NCBI GenBank assembly: GCA_030765065.1
Contig: CM060985.1
Location: 178,004,096 to 178,068,095, forward strand
DNA length: 64,000 nt
Source of the DNA: Deroplatys truncata
Lineage: Eukaryota > Arthropoda > Insecta > Mantodea > Mantidae
Direction of reading: 5' to 3'
Position numbers and translations under genes: made by a program. Positions 1-10,396 of this stretch are shown here, in pieces (positions within the stretch are counted from its first letter, which is position 1; each line of letters begins with the position of its first letter). Under the pieces are notes generated by a model, which did not search any database, had not been told where the DNA came from, and worked only from the letters and a program-made list of their open reading frames with translations.

Positions 1-667
1 TAGGCTTACACAGATTATAATTTTACTTCACTCCTTTTTATTAATGCTTGAAACGATTTAAATAACATTTCAGTGATATAGAGCTGCGAGATTCTTTTAT
101 TAATTACTTGTACTTTTTAACACAAACTTATTTTTTTCGTCCCACAGAATACGTATTAAATCTCTCGAGGACGCATCTCGCATCCGGTTACAAACAGTAT
201 CCGCAGGCAGCTGAATTGATTTCAACCGTCTAAACTTGTAAATTTCTGTATTTCAGGTCTCTGATTGGCTAATATTGGAATAATATTGGCTAATGCAATG
301 GAATACCTTCATTTAACTAAAGCTTTTTATGGTTGTTGATTTACTATTTTTATGAACTGTCACTAAAATTACATTATTGCTTCCAAGAATCACAAGTAAT
401 ATTTAAACTTTCTAATTCATTATAGCCTTCAGGTTACCTCATTGTTAGCAACTTTTGACCTGTTTCTCACAGCTCCTACATTATTAAATTACGTAATACT
501 TTCGCATAACATTATTACACATGGATACAATAATACAGCCATATGCAATGACTGTTACATACATTTTACAAATTTCTACATACACATATTGCTTCAAGGC
601 GGGCTATTATTGACTTTACATATTATATAGTTAGATTGAAATGATTTAATTGTTAAAAATACTGCCT
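1..667 (+). repeat. Family B repeat copy 1, cut by window edge
   Basis: Non-coding dispersed repeat that starts inside the element (TAGGCTTACACAGATT) and ends ACTGCCT. It matches 2340-3005, 45470-46487 and 55255-55895 block for block, including the GGTCTCTGATTGGCTAA block, TTATTAAATTACGTAATAC, and CTTCAAGGCGGGCT near the 3' end. The intact unit is about 870 bp. It has short TG...CA-like ends, so a solo LTR is one reading; see the findings for an inverted-arm alternative. No coding frame is seen. Confidence 0.8.
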
Positions 668-832
668 AAGGCCTGCAGCCTCATGTGACTCGTTCACCTC
701 ATTCCTTCCCCCGGGGATGGCACGTAGATCGCAGTGTACAACGTATTCCCTCCGTTGCATACTCCACACTCTTATACTCGGTGAAACCCAACCTTGTCTC
801 TTATGAGCTAATAACGTCATATTGTCGCCTTA

Positions 833-1293
833 TGATAGAATAGGACTAGGTACGGGGGAACCTTGCACCTCGACCTACGCAAGTATTTTATGCCTATGCC
901 CCCGAGAGGCAGGGATGAGGTGAGGGGACACAGATTTATCTGGACCAGGAGGCACTACAGGCAAAGGCAGGATTCTTACCAATTACAAATTTTAACTTCC
1001 CTGGGTGTCCGCGACCCTGAGACCGCTGGCAGTCCGGAGCTCCTTTTCCCCTGCCATGCGCACGCCGAGACCTCCCGCCGACACTTGTAACCCTGAAAGA
1101 GATCAAGCAGATGAATGCTGAAGTGCAATGTAAATGGAGATGAAACCAAGGGACATACTCAGGGATGCAGTGATCCCTTCCAGCATTCGCGTAGGGAAAA
1201 CTCATAGGTCAGGAAATTTGACCACGGGAATCAAACCCACGGCTTTCCAAATGCTGGCCACAGATATAACCGCCTCAGCCAGCCGCTCGGTTT
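833..1293 (-). mobile_element. tRNA-derived SINE (SINE-D)
   Basis: On the minus strand the 5' head (near 1293) reads as a tRNA-like pol III promoter: an A-box-like GGCTGAGGCGGTTA and a B-box-like GGGTTTGATTCCC about 45 bp apart. A more GC-rich unrelated body follows. The insert is flanked by a perfect 14-bp direct repeat ATATTGTCGCCTTA (819-832 and 1294-1307), the expected TSD. The 461-bp length fits a SINE with a long body. There is no poly(A), so the partner LINE is unclear. Open frames inside are incidental. Confidence 0.8.
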
Positions 1294-1313
1294 ATATTGT
1301 CGCCTTACCCCAC

Positions 1314-1595
1314 CTCGTCGTCCTCGTGATCCACTAGTACTATCCTACTCTATAATTCCTGAGGTCGCAGGTTTAAACCCGGCGGAGGGCGATGGATTTT
1401 TTCGAGTGTAAAAATCCTTAGCATCTCTTCCTTCGGAAGCGAAGTAAAACCGATGGTCCGGTCTCGTATATTTACGACAGAACTTCAAGCTTTGATGAAG
1501 AGGCCTTTGAGCAAAATTTTCTGTCTTTCACACTCAATATAGAATGAACGCTGAGAGCCATAGAAGTTAAAGAGCATCCATAAAACTTACTTTTA
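1314..1595 (+). mobile_element. tRNA-derived SINE (SINE-A), copy 1
   Basis: The head contains GAGGTCGCAGGTTTAAACCC, a B-box-like region. The body has GGCGGAGGGCGATG, GTAAAAATCCTTAG and GATGAAGAGGCCTTTGAG. All of these recur, better preserved, on the minus strand at 34003-34265. A 10-bp direct repeat CTTACCCCAC flanks it (1304-1313 and 1596-1605), supporting these ends. Its upstream TSD overlaps the right TSD of the neighbouring SINE-D, so SINE-D landed at the edge of an existing SINE-A. Confidence 0.8.
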
Positions 1596-1605
1596 CTTAC
1601 CCCAC

Positions 1606-2132
1606 TTGCTATGTTTTGTGTTAAGAAGCATTTCCCCTTTCCCAACTCACTAACGGCTGGTCGCAATGGCATGCTACAACGTAACCCATGACCACATGAA
1701 TCGACATAGCTCCGTGAACAATGCCTGGGGGTAAGTCCGCCTTCCCCTGTTCGTTTAAGGTTAGGCATCACTACCTAAACGTCTTCTTAATTGAGATAAA
1801 TGTTTTTACTTTTTACATAACCACAAAAAGAAACAGATACATACTTACCATTAAAGAACAACCACTAAGTATTTTAAAACAACAGCAAACAATATCTTAT
1901 AAATAGTTTACGCAACAGTAGTTATTTATCATACAATTGTTAAAAGTGGAATTTTGTTTTGTGAGTAGAAATGTTTAGGGAACGAGGCTGAAAGCCGGGT
2001 GTAGCAATACTACGAGCAAAATAAAATTGCACTTTTAACATGTGTTGACATATTCTAATTTTAGACAGCACTGAATATTAAATTAGAAGGTATCCAGCTG
2101 AAACCTGAGAAAAGATGGTTTTGTAGTTCAAC
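1606..2132. other. No recognised feature
   Basis: AT-rich stretch between SINE-A and family B. No reading frame, repeat match or RNA-like fold was recognised. Confidence 0.5.
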
Positions 2133-3005
2133 TGTTGGGGAGCCGAACTTGAAGTAGTTGCAACCGCACGTATGGTACACAGTTTCCGGTAGCCTTCGCC
2201 GCAAATGTTTAAAAATATTAACTTTGTAATTTTCTGTTTCTTTAAATATTACATATTTATGTTTGCTTCCGCTGTGTCAGTATTTATATGCTTTTTAGAG
2301 ACATGAATGTCTTAGCAGGGAGCAGTGCGACTGAAGAATGTAGGCTTAAACAGATTTTAAGGTTTTCTTCACTCCATTTATTAATGCTTGACACGATTTA
2401 AACAACACTTCACTGACATAGAGAGCTGTGACATTATTTTCTTAATTACTTGCACTTTTAACACGTTAATACTATACGTATTAAACTTCTGGAGGACGCG
2501 TCTCGTGTCCGGTTAGGAACACTGTCTACTAGCAACGCGTCCAGTTATGAGCGCTGTCTACAAGCAACTGACTTGATTTCAACCGCCTAAATGTGCAAAT
2601 TTCTGTATTTCATGTCTCTGATTGGCTATTCCTAATCCAATAGAATACTTTTATTTAACTTAAATTTTTTTCCTGGTTGTTGATTGATTATTTTATAAAC
2701 TGTCAAAAAATTACATTATTGTTGCTCCAATAATGACTAGTAGCATTATTAAACAATCTTACTCATTATTGCCTCAAGGTTGTTAGCAACTTTTAAACTA
2801 TTATTCTCACAGCTCCTACATTATTAAATTACGTAATACATTCACATAACATTATTACATGTCTACAATAATATAAACATATACAATGACTGTAATATGC
2901 ACTTTTATATATTGTTATATATACATATTGCTTTAAGGTGGGCTGTTATTATATTTTTTATTAAATAATTTGACTAAAATCATTTGTGTTAAAAATACTG
3001 CCTCA
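2133..3005 (+). repeat. Family B repeat copy 2, full length
   Basis: Runs from TGTTGGGGAGCCGAAC to ACTGCCTCA, 873 bp. It contains a TATTTATATG box and AGCAGGGAGCAGTGCG before the part shared with copy 1. AACT occurs at both edges (2130-2133 and 3006-3009), a possible 4-bp TSD. Together with the inverted copy at 3712-4408 it encloses a 706-bp spacer, so the pair may be the arms of one element. Non-coding. Confidence 0.8.
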
Positions 3006-3540
3006 AACTTGCGTGGAAATGGCTGTATACTGTTGTGTGACCTAGATAACAGCAAATCTGATAACATCATTACTTGGTTTATAATATATAGAGGGCAAAT
3101 AAAGGTTTAAAGTTTTCTATATTCTTTGTTTTATGAACATAGAATATAAAAGTATTTTTTTACTTTACAACGTTGTCTGTTGTCTGTAATGTCGTGCTCT
3201 TTCCTTGACCTTCTGGTGAAATTTCCAACGTTTTCCTCTCCGCAGCTTACAAATATTATTCTGATTCTGCGAAATCTGTTTCCGAGTCTATCCGATAATC
3301 CTTCATTATATTAATGCATGCAAAACCTCCGGTTGGTATACATATAATCTTCATAACAAGAAACAAGGGTGGTAACAAGGGATTTATTATAAAAACTTAT
3401 TCCACGGACTGTTATGATATTCAATTTCTAGCGCGAATTGCTCATGTTAAAATGTCTACCTGTCTATAAAAAGTGCTTTGTCTTCGCAATGTGGCCACCG
3501 CACGGGTATCTACGCATCGGCCTCTGCACCTCCGCCGAAA
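3006..3540. other. Spacer between inverted family B arms
   Basis: AT-rich spacer with no recognised coding content. It separates the inner end of family B copy 2 from repeat Y. Copy 3 at 45.1-46.5 kb lacks an equivalent stretch, so this looks like extra sequence inserted here. Confidence 0.4.
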
Positions 3541-3711
3541 CAGTTATAATATCCCCGCAACCGCCTCAGGTTCTCATTGTTACAATTACAATGGTAATAA
3601 GTAAATAGCCGTATTATAAGAGATGTTGGAAATGTGCTCTCTAACCATACATTTCTATGATCTTTTCAGGAAAATTTAATTCATACTGGAGAGTTTTGTA
3701 TTGAGGCAGTA
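3541..3711 (+). repeat. Repeat Y next to family B
   Basis: Matches 46500-46660: both carry CCCGCAACCGCCTC, a TTATAAGAGATGTTGGAAATG-like block, ACACATTTCTGGCATCTT-like sequence and GACTGGAGGGTTT. In both places it touches the inner (CTGCCTCA) end of a family B unit. That suggests it is the centre of a composite B-Y-B' element. Unknown type, no intact frame. Confidence 0.6.
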
Positions 3712-4408
3712 TTTTAATGCCTAAATGATATTTATTGTATTTTTATTATAATTAAATTCAATAACAGCCCACCTTGAAAACATTATGTATATAATTATTA
3801 TTTAAATTGTATGTAAGTCGTTGTAAATACTTCTGTAAACGTATTTATTAGTGATATGTAAATATTTATATACACTAATAGTGCAAAAATGTGAGAATAA
3901 TATGTTTTAGGATGTTAGTAATGAGGTAATAAGGTAATTTTGGTGACAAAGTGTCTGAAATTTTAAAAAAATACTGGTCATGAAAAGATTGGTAATAACG
4001 TAATTTCGCTTACAGTTTGGAATTAGTTTGAATTCTATTGGACTAGAATTAGGCAATGAGAGACTGGCATTACCGAAGCTATAAGGTTTTTACCGTTGAA
4101 TTCAGTCAGTCGCGGGTAAGATATAGATTGCGGATGGTAAAAATTGTGTTCTCCGCTAGAATATATAAAGTGCTCACAGTTTCTCTTTTATAAAGTGTTG
4201 TGTTTATAAATGTGCAAGTATAAAGAGAAATAAAAAAAGGGAAATTAAAAAGTAAATTTTGTGACGTATTTTAATTCTTGTCTTATCACAACCTAAAAAG
4301 AACTTGTGTTTCTATAGTGCGACTGAAAGCAGCCGAGGCAAATAACTTTAATAATATTACGTAAAACAAGCATCATCTTCACTATAAAGTTTGGCGTCCC
4401 AAGCATCA
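3712..4408 (-). repeat. Family B repeat copy 5, inverted
   Basis: Begins TGAGGCAGTATTTTAA, the reverse complement of the family B 3' end. It passes through CAATAACAGCCCACCTTGAA and CTATTGGACTAGAATTAGGC, and ends with GCAGCCGAGGCAAATA and GGCGTCCCAAGCATCA. It is more diverged and shorter (697 bp) than copy 2, to which it is inverted. Confidence 0.75.
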
Positions 4409-5035
4409 AACAACAACAAAGTGTATCTTAAAAAATATCTTGGGTTAAATATCTCAAAGTGACGCACATACGCGGGGATTCTCACATCTCATATCCAGCA
4501 TTCAGCTAAATAATTTTTTTTAAAGTTGACAACAAACATACTTCTTCAAATTACAATTGTGGGGCTAACTATACTAACTGCAAATTGAAGAACAAATAAT
4601 ATAAATACATTCTTCAGTATTCGAAATTCAGGAATATGTGGTCTAAAAACATAAATAATATTTTCCTCTTGTATGCTGTATTATTTCATGGTTGCATTAA
4701 AATACGATTTTAACTAAAATTTCAGGTATTTCACAAAAAATTGCTGTCCACAAGTTCTTGGTTGGTTATGCCCAATAAACAACATTAAATAATAGTATAC
4801 AATAGGAAATAGTATACAAGCGATTAGACGAAAATGCTTCCATTATACACTATACACTATTTTCGAAAACAATAGTATGCAATACATATGCATTAAGTGC
4901 TTCGGAGAAACTCAGAACTGAAAATAGGACACGAACTTCGTTCTGTAAAAATGCACTTACCGCCCTTGTATCGAAAATTGTTGTTTCTTCTAGCTATTCT
5001 GAATAATTAATGACATCAAATCTTTGCTTTAGGGT
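4409..5035. other. No recognised feature
   Basis: AT-rich sequence with short repeats of ATAGTATACAATAG (near 4790-4870) but no element, RNA or coding frame that I recognise. Confidence 0.5.
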
Positions 5036-5191
5036 ACACCTTTCTATGTTACCTACCACATACAAAGGAGGTAGAGAATATTCCAACCAAAAATTCTATA
5101 CCGAGATTTCACCGGAAATACATGTTTTGAGGCCCCCCTGAGTAAAAAAAGCATTTAAAATACGCGTGTGTGTCTGTGAACAGCATAACTT
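5036..5191 (+). repeat. Family H (old H-c), 5' piece, host of a nested copy
   Basis: Diverged family H 5' end: CTTTCTATGTTACCTACCAC, then ATACCGAGATTTCACCGGAAATACATGTTTTGAGG-type sequence, the GTGTGTGTCTGTG microsatellite and AACAGCATAACT. It is interrupted in an A-rich tract by the full minus-strand copy at 5192-6014. Related plus-strand sequence resumes at about 6015. Confidence 0.75.
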
Positions 5192-6014
5192 AAAAAAATC
5201 TGATGTGTTACACTCACATAACTTTCTCTACTCTTGTACAAACTAATTTTATAAACGCTTATTCTCCATATGCTTCATGTTAATCGAGATGTTAATCTTA
5301 TTGTTAATTTTCTTGTAGATGCAAGGGGAATATGGTAGGTTTTAAGCGATAGTCAAATATTTTAAGAGCTGGTTGCTATGTGGAGTATTCCATTCTCTTT
5401 GTATTACCAGGACAAATAAAAATGAATAACGAATTTCCATTGGAAAATTTAAGGAAATAACAAGCAATATATGGAAAATGCTTCACTCAACAAAAAAAAA
5501 TCTATATGATATAAATTGTGTATTTTAACGCGAACTACATTTTTGTGTAGTAAAGTTTGGTCTATCTCTTATGGTTTACCGGTTATGCAAAAGTCGTTCA
5601 CAATGAAGAATAATTTTGGAGACATTCCCAGAAAATTCGAGATATACATTTCATTTGTCATGAAAATATCTTAAACATATTATATTTTAATCAAAATCCT
5701 TAGAGCCATTTTTGAGAAAATTAAAATGTTCGAAAAATGTTCCATGTAACGGGTAATCTGGGGTGGGGGATTTTCTTGAAAAATCGTGTCGAATCTCTGG
5801 AAAATACTGAACCTAAATACCAAGTTTGGTGTTTATCCGACTGTTCGTTTCTGAGTTATGCTGTTCACAGACACACACACGGATGTTTCCAAAAATGCTT
5901 TTTTTTGGATTCAGGGGGTTTCAAAACACATATTTCCAATAAAATCTCGGTATCGAATTTTTAGGTGGAATACAACACTTCCCCTAATTACTATAAGTAA
6001 TAGAGAAAGTAAAA
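5192..6014 (-). mobile_element. Family H (H-a), full-length, nested
   Basis: Starts AAAAATCTGATGTGTTACAC and ends ATAGAGAAAGTAAAAA. The core has CACACACACGGATG (microsatellite) and the conserved block in reverse complement (CCAAGTTTGG...CGACTGTTCGTTTCTGAG). About 823 bp. It sits in an A-tract of an older plus-strand H copy. Non-coding; the 60-80-codon frames inside are translations of the repeat. Confidence 0.9.
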
Positions 6015-6130
6015 ACAAAATGTATATCTTGAATTTTCTGGAAATAGCCTTTGAAATCCTGTACTTTAGGAGGGGATTTTGTATAATCTTGTACAACTGG
6101 TAAACTTAAGTTACCGTGAAAAGTGTTTAT
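6015..6130 (+). repeat. Family H (H-c) host sequence, continuation
   Basis: ATGTATATCTTGAATTTTCTGG and GTATAATCTTGTACAACTGGTAAA match the internal part of other H-c copies (36320-36430, 49880-49960). It continues the old copy beginning at 5036, with about 240 bp of consensus missing around the nested insertion. Confidence 0.65.
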
Positions 6131-6837
6131 TGCGTAGGAGCTAGGAAATTGCAAACATTCACTGGCACATAGGCACAATTTATTTTGAATTGATATATTT
6201 GTTAACAATTCTTTAGTCAGCTTGCTTTAACATTTTACAACATAATATGCTCAAATAGAATGTGATATTCTCTTTCACTTTTCTACACTTAAAGTTGCCA
6301 TATCAATTTAAGGATTTTATGGAAGAGAAACGAAAACAACAAAGTTACATGAAATGCGAAATTATAAATGCTTCTCTCGTAAAAGAATATAGAAAACCAC
6401 TAAGAGTTAAAGATTGAATTTCAAAGCTTACAGAACAAGTTTAAAACAATTTGGAAAGGCCGAAAGAATCACTCATGGTGAATTATGCCGAAAATCTCAC
6501 TGTTACGATATCTAGTTGTTAGCGGCTCGGTCCCTGGCCGAAGAGCAGCTGCGTCTGCCTGCCCAGGAGATGCTGTCGACAGTGGCGTGTGGTAAACCAG
6601 CCAATGATGCTTTACGTCGTGGAGTGATGTAATTCGTCACTCATGGCTATATGTTCTTCAAAGCTTTACCTGTTAACTTTACCTGTCTACGAATGACGTC
6701 ATCATCTCTGAAGCACTGTGACGTATTTTTATGCTGGTTGCAAGCCATGACCATGGGGGAGGCGATACGGCACAGTAGGCATAAGCCAATCGTTCGAATA
6801 GTTCATTACTTAGAGTTCTCTAAAGTCCTGTCAATAT
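6131..6837. other. No recognised feature
   Basis: Mixed sequence with a more GC-rich patch (6520-6620) inside a decayed family H copy. It may be a further insertion, but no termini, frame or match were recognised. Confidence 0.4.
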
Positions 6838-7010
6838 TCAGTTCTTAAACATTTGACTATCAATATTCCCTTTATATCTACAATGAAATGTGAAGTGTAG
6901 CTATTTCTGCAAAGGTTTATTTGAACTAAAATTTAACAGATAGAAAAGTAAGACTAGTTTGTATACCCACCAATAAACGATAGAGGGTAGTGGTGTGAAT
7001 ATATCGCAGA
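6838..7010 (+). repeat. Family H (H-c) 3' end remnant
   Basis: TTCTTAAACATTTGACTATC, ATTTCTGCAAAGGTTTATTTG and CCAATAAACGATAGAGGGTAG parallel the H-c 3' portions at 25535-25721 and 36645-36834. Probably the far end of the copy starting at 5036. Confidence 0.6.
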
Positions 7011-7484
7011 CCTTTTGTCACGAGTTCATTCCCTCTTCAAAGGGTACCTAATACCTCTCTCTTCCCCGGTTCTATATTCGCGTCGTATGCAAATATCGAA
7101 TATCGATAGAACGGAAATTTTGTAGGGGTCACTTGTTTCTCGGAGACCTCGCCAAAAAGAAATGGTTTAGAGAGTATTTGTTCCCTTGATATTATTGTTT
7201 GCCATAGCTATATTTCTGCTAGAAGAGTTTTTTTGTGGAATGCTTCCCGGGGAGTGTTGCGTTCTCTCGCCCTATGCAAGCAGGGAACGTCGTAAACAGC
7301 ATACCGCCATATCTACTAAGCGGACATCATATTTCACGAGTGATTAATGGATGTTCTAACATTTTGCAGAAGAGCTCCAGAAGGCAAAACCGCTGCACGT
7401 CTCCGCATATAATCGATAGCACCGTCGCATTCCTTCTTTGGGGAAGCATGAGGTTATACATTTCATTTCTATGTTGTAACCACA
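7011..7484. other. No recognised feature
   Basis: Moderately GC-rich sequence. A 112-codon plus-strand frame (7235-7573) runs into the tRNA-like sequence downstream and resembles no family I know, so it is not called as a gene. Confidence 0.4.
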
Positions 7485-7700
7485 TCCGTGTTGAGGCAAT
7501 AGTGTGTCCCTCTGCTGACCTAGAGGGTCAGTGTTTGAATCTCAGTTGGTCCGCGGTTTTCCCTTATCCTTGAAGGACAAATTCGTTTAAATCTCACTTC
7601 AGTGGGCGCTATTATTCTAGCATCAGTCCGTCAATTGCATTCATTTATGCAACATACATGCGAACACAAGTGCAAGGACAAGATAGAATAAGCCTGAAGA
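7485..7700 (+). mobile_element. Probable decayed tRNA-derived SINE
   Basis: GTTGAGGCAATAGTGTGTCC followed about 35 bp later by GTGTTTGAATCTCAG looks like degraded A and B boxes. The next segment (CCGCGGTTTTCCCTTATCC) recalls the post-head region of SINE-C at 29262-29856 (GTGGTTTCCCTCAGCC). Ends and TSD were not found. Confidence 0.45.
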
Positions 7701-8291
7701 ATTCAATGTCGTGGCCAGGATTTGTAGCACGATCTTCATATTACAGTACAGCTGCTCTAATCAATTGATCTACCATGGAAAAATACTAGCATGATACTCA
7801 ATTCCCCAATTGAGATACTTAGGATATCAAAGGCGTGTGCGCCAAAAGCTAGTTTTGAGAAAATGTGATTAAAGTTTTACTATGCATTATATATTATAAT
7901 CGATTAATACTATTAATTATGATTGTAAAATGTTATTTGTAATATATTCCAGGTTTTTGAAAGCTAATTTAAAATAAGTAAGGCATGCATTCATGCGTGT
8001 TGTACCCAAAACTTTTTGCTTGTAAACTTAGCATTTTGCAACAAATACTTTAACTAATATTAGTAAATATTAATCACAAATATTTGTTCTAATATTAACA
8101 AACAATAAAATGAACATAGAGAAATAAGTAAACCAAAAGTATAACGTTTAGCTCACGAAGATGGTGTAAATAATTACTGTAAATTTACTAAAGGTTTGTT
8201 CAGTGGTCCTTAATAAACCACTACTTTAAACACACAACATTAAATGCACTATATAAAACTTAATCCGAGAGCGGCAAGCCACCAGCATGTA
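7701..8291. other. No recognised feature
   Basis: Strongly AT-rich, with no detectable frame or known repeat. The DNA transposon that follows is inserted at a TA at its right edge. Confidence 0.5.
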
Positions 8292-9588
8292 TAGGGTCTT
8301 TCAACCAGAGTGTCCTACCTTTGAACTTAAATAAAACACCTTCTATAAATAATAGAGGTTTATTTATTTTTTTTATTTTGGAACATAAAGTCATTACGTG
8401 TGAAAGAGAACATCAGTTAAGTGACCGCCGCGACTTCGTTGGGTTGCGCGTGTACGGTTCATCCAATATTCAATGACAGAAGAACGTAAATTAGGTCCAA
8501 CTTCACGAATAACACGTGTGGTGTTATTCATAAGATGATTTACTGTTTATGGCTGTTGACATAAACTCGATATTTAACATAACCCCACAAGAAGTAATCC
8601 AACGGCGTTAAATCACATGACCTCGGGGGCCAGTTAACATCATCACCACGGGAAATGATGAAACCTCTGAATTTCTCCTTCAAAAGATCAATTGTTTCGA
8701 GAGCAGTATGACATGTGACACCATTTTGCTGGAACCAGATGCTTCTGAGATCCATACCATCCAATTGAGGCCAAAAAGTCCCTTATAAGAGCCCGGTATC
8801 TTTCTCCATTGACAGAGCTTCTCCATCTTCATCTTGGAAAATATATGGACCAATTATTCCACCATACCAAAATCCACACCACACATTAACCTTTTGGGGA
8901 TAAAGTGGTCGTTCTTGAATCTGCATTGGATTGTGTTTGCTCCAATTGCGGCAATTTTGTTTGATAACACAACCATCCATCCAAAGGTGGGCTTCGTCGC
9001 TGAAGATGATTTTTCGACAAAAATCCGGGTCAACTTCCAATTGCTCCATTGCCCAGTCAGCGAATACACGGCGCAACCTATGGTCATTGGGCTTTAGTTA
9101 TTGAGCTAACACTATTTTGTAAGCGTAAAACCTCAAGTTCAGATGCAGAATTCGCGAAGTTGTGGTCGGCGTATGCCCCAATTCTTGCGCTCGACGCGAA
9201 ATTGTTTGGTTTCGTTTCCGTTCTCGCGTACACTCTCACGAACGGCGCCTATGTTTTCGTTGGAGCGCTTACGTCGATTACGTACAGGTGTTCTTTGATC
9301 GCTGACAGAACCACTTCTTTCAGATTTATCGATCAAACGCCGAATCGTTCTCTCGCAGGAACGATTATGCACACCGTAAACTTCACGCAATACACGGAAG
9401 GTTTGGCGAACAGATGATCCACTTTGATAATAGATTTTTACAATTTCTACGCGCTGCTGAATACTGTAACGTTCCATGGGTATTTGTAAATAACAACTGT
9501 AACCACATAAAAAAAATGACTGCTGTAACTCAATAACAACGGCAGCTATCACATGTTAAAGATAGGACACTCTTGTTGAAGGACCCTT
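8292..9588 (-). mobile_element. Tc1/mariner-superfamily transposon, full length, decayed
   Basis: Terminal inverted repeats of about 33 bp: TAGGGTCTTTCAAC...GTGTCCTA at the left and its near reverse complement (TAGGACACTC...GTTGAAGGACCCTT) at the right. They are bounded by TA dinucleotides (8290-8291 and 9589-9590), the expected TSD. The 1297-bp interior carries one degraded transposase on the minus strand. Both ends are present, so it would be a substrate for a related transposase but cannot encode its own. Confidence 0.88.
8540..9477 (-). pseudogene. DUF4817/DDE_3-type transposase pseudogene
   Basis: Inside the TIR element. The start MERYSIQQRVEIVKIYY (ATG at 9477) is a DUF4817-like helix-turn-helix region. 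It is followed by SCERTIRRLIDKSE and a basic linker. The frame then breaks near 9139-9076. The catalytic half is readable in two pieces: SDEAHLWMDGCVIKQNCRNW (first Asp present, about 8980-9020) and FQQNGVTCHTALETIDLL (about 8700), where the usual QQDGA has become QQNGV, so the second catalytic Asp is Asn. A third piece, PPRSCDLTPLDYFLWGYVK (about 8600), keeps the third Asp. Several frameshifts and stops separate the pieces. The order and spacing match this IS630-related family. Non-functional. Confidence 0.88.
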
Positions 9589-10021
9589 TATGTTACAACT
9601 TTCTTTAAGAGAAACAGACTGAACTAAACAGATACCCCGCATAAGAAGGAATACATAAACAATTTATAAAACCATAAATACTTTAAAATGGTTGAGGAAT
9701 AACAATTTATGTGGGCTAAAGGACTGAAAATAAAGAGCACCCTCTGTTAAGTGATTTATTACTACGTTCTGTTAAAGAGCTGCGTCCGGCAGGCAGGCTG
9801 GCTCATACGCCTTTGCTATTCTCGAGATTCAGCTGCAGCACGTATGGTCGTAGACCATGCTGTACTCAATTGGAGAGTTCGTTCATTTCCAAGGCGTAAC
9901 GACCATTAACACTTACAGGCATGAAAGAGTGCTCTTCATATTATATGTTGCAACAAAAAACAAAAACAGCATACTTTGGTGCATACGTCTCTGCTATTCT
10001 AAAGGGCTCAATTGACTCAAA
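9589..10021. other. No recognised feature
   Basis: Sequence between the TIR transposon and the next family H cluster. A short GC-rich patch (9780-9850) stands out, but no element or gene was recognised. Confidence 0.45.
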
Positions 10022-10396
10022 CCTTTACACTTTCTACAGCTTACCTCTATAGTAAGTAGGGAAAAATTCCATTCACTTAAAAATTTCGACACACGGGTTT
10101 TACTGGAAACACTAGTTTTGAGATCCCTGAATCCACATACTCCATTCTTAGAAAAAGGTTCGCCCGCGCGTGTGTATGTGAACAGGGTTATTAAAAAAGG
10201 AAAACTAGTTAAATACCGAACCTGGCATTAAGTTCAGCGACCTCTAAGGATGCGATGCGATTTTTTCAAAAAAAATCCCCCAATAAAAACTACCCTTTTC
10301 ATAAAAAAATGACCATTATGTTTTATTCGCTAAAACAACTGCTTTAACAATTTTTATTAAAACATCATATTTCCTTCCTAACGCACGGATTCATAA
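10022..10396 (+). repeat. Family H (H-c) diverged copy, 3' end missing
   Basis: CACTTTCTACAGCTTACCTCTATAGTAAGTAGGG, then TTTTACTGGAAACACTAGTTTTGAGATCC, GCGCGTGTGTATGTGAACAG and TTAAATACCGAACCTGG follow family H order at low identity. It stops at 10396, where a younger H copy begins in the same orientation. Confidence 0.7.

Noticed and set aside
7235-7573. 112-codon plus-strand ORF as a gene
   Set aside because: It runs into tRNA-like sequence, has no recognisable domain, and its length is reachable by chance in this composition.
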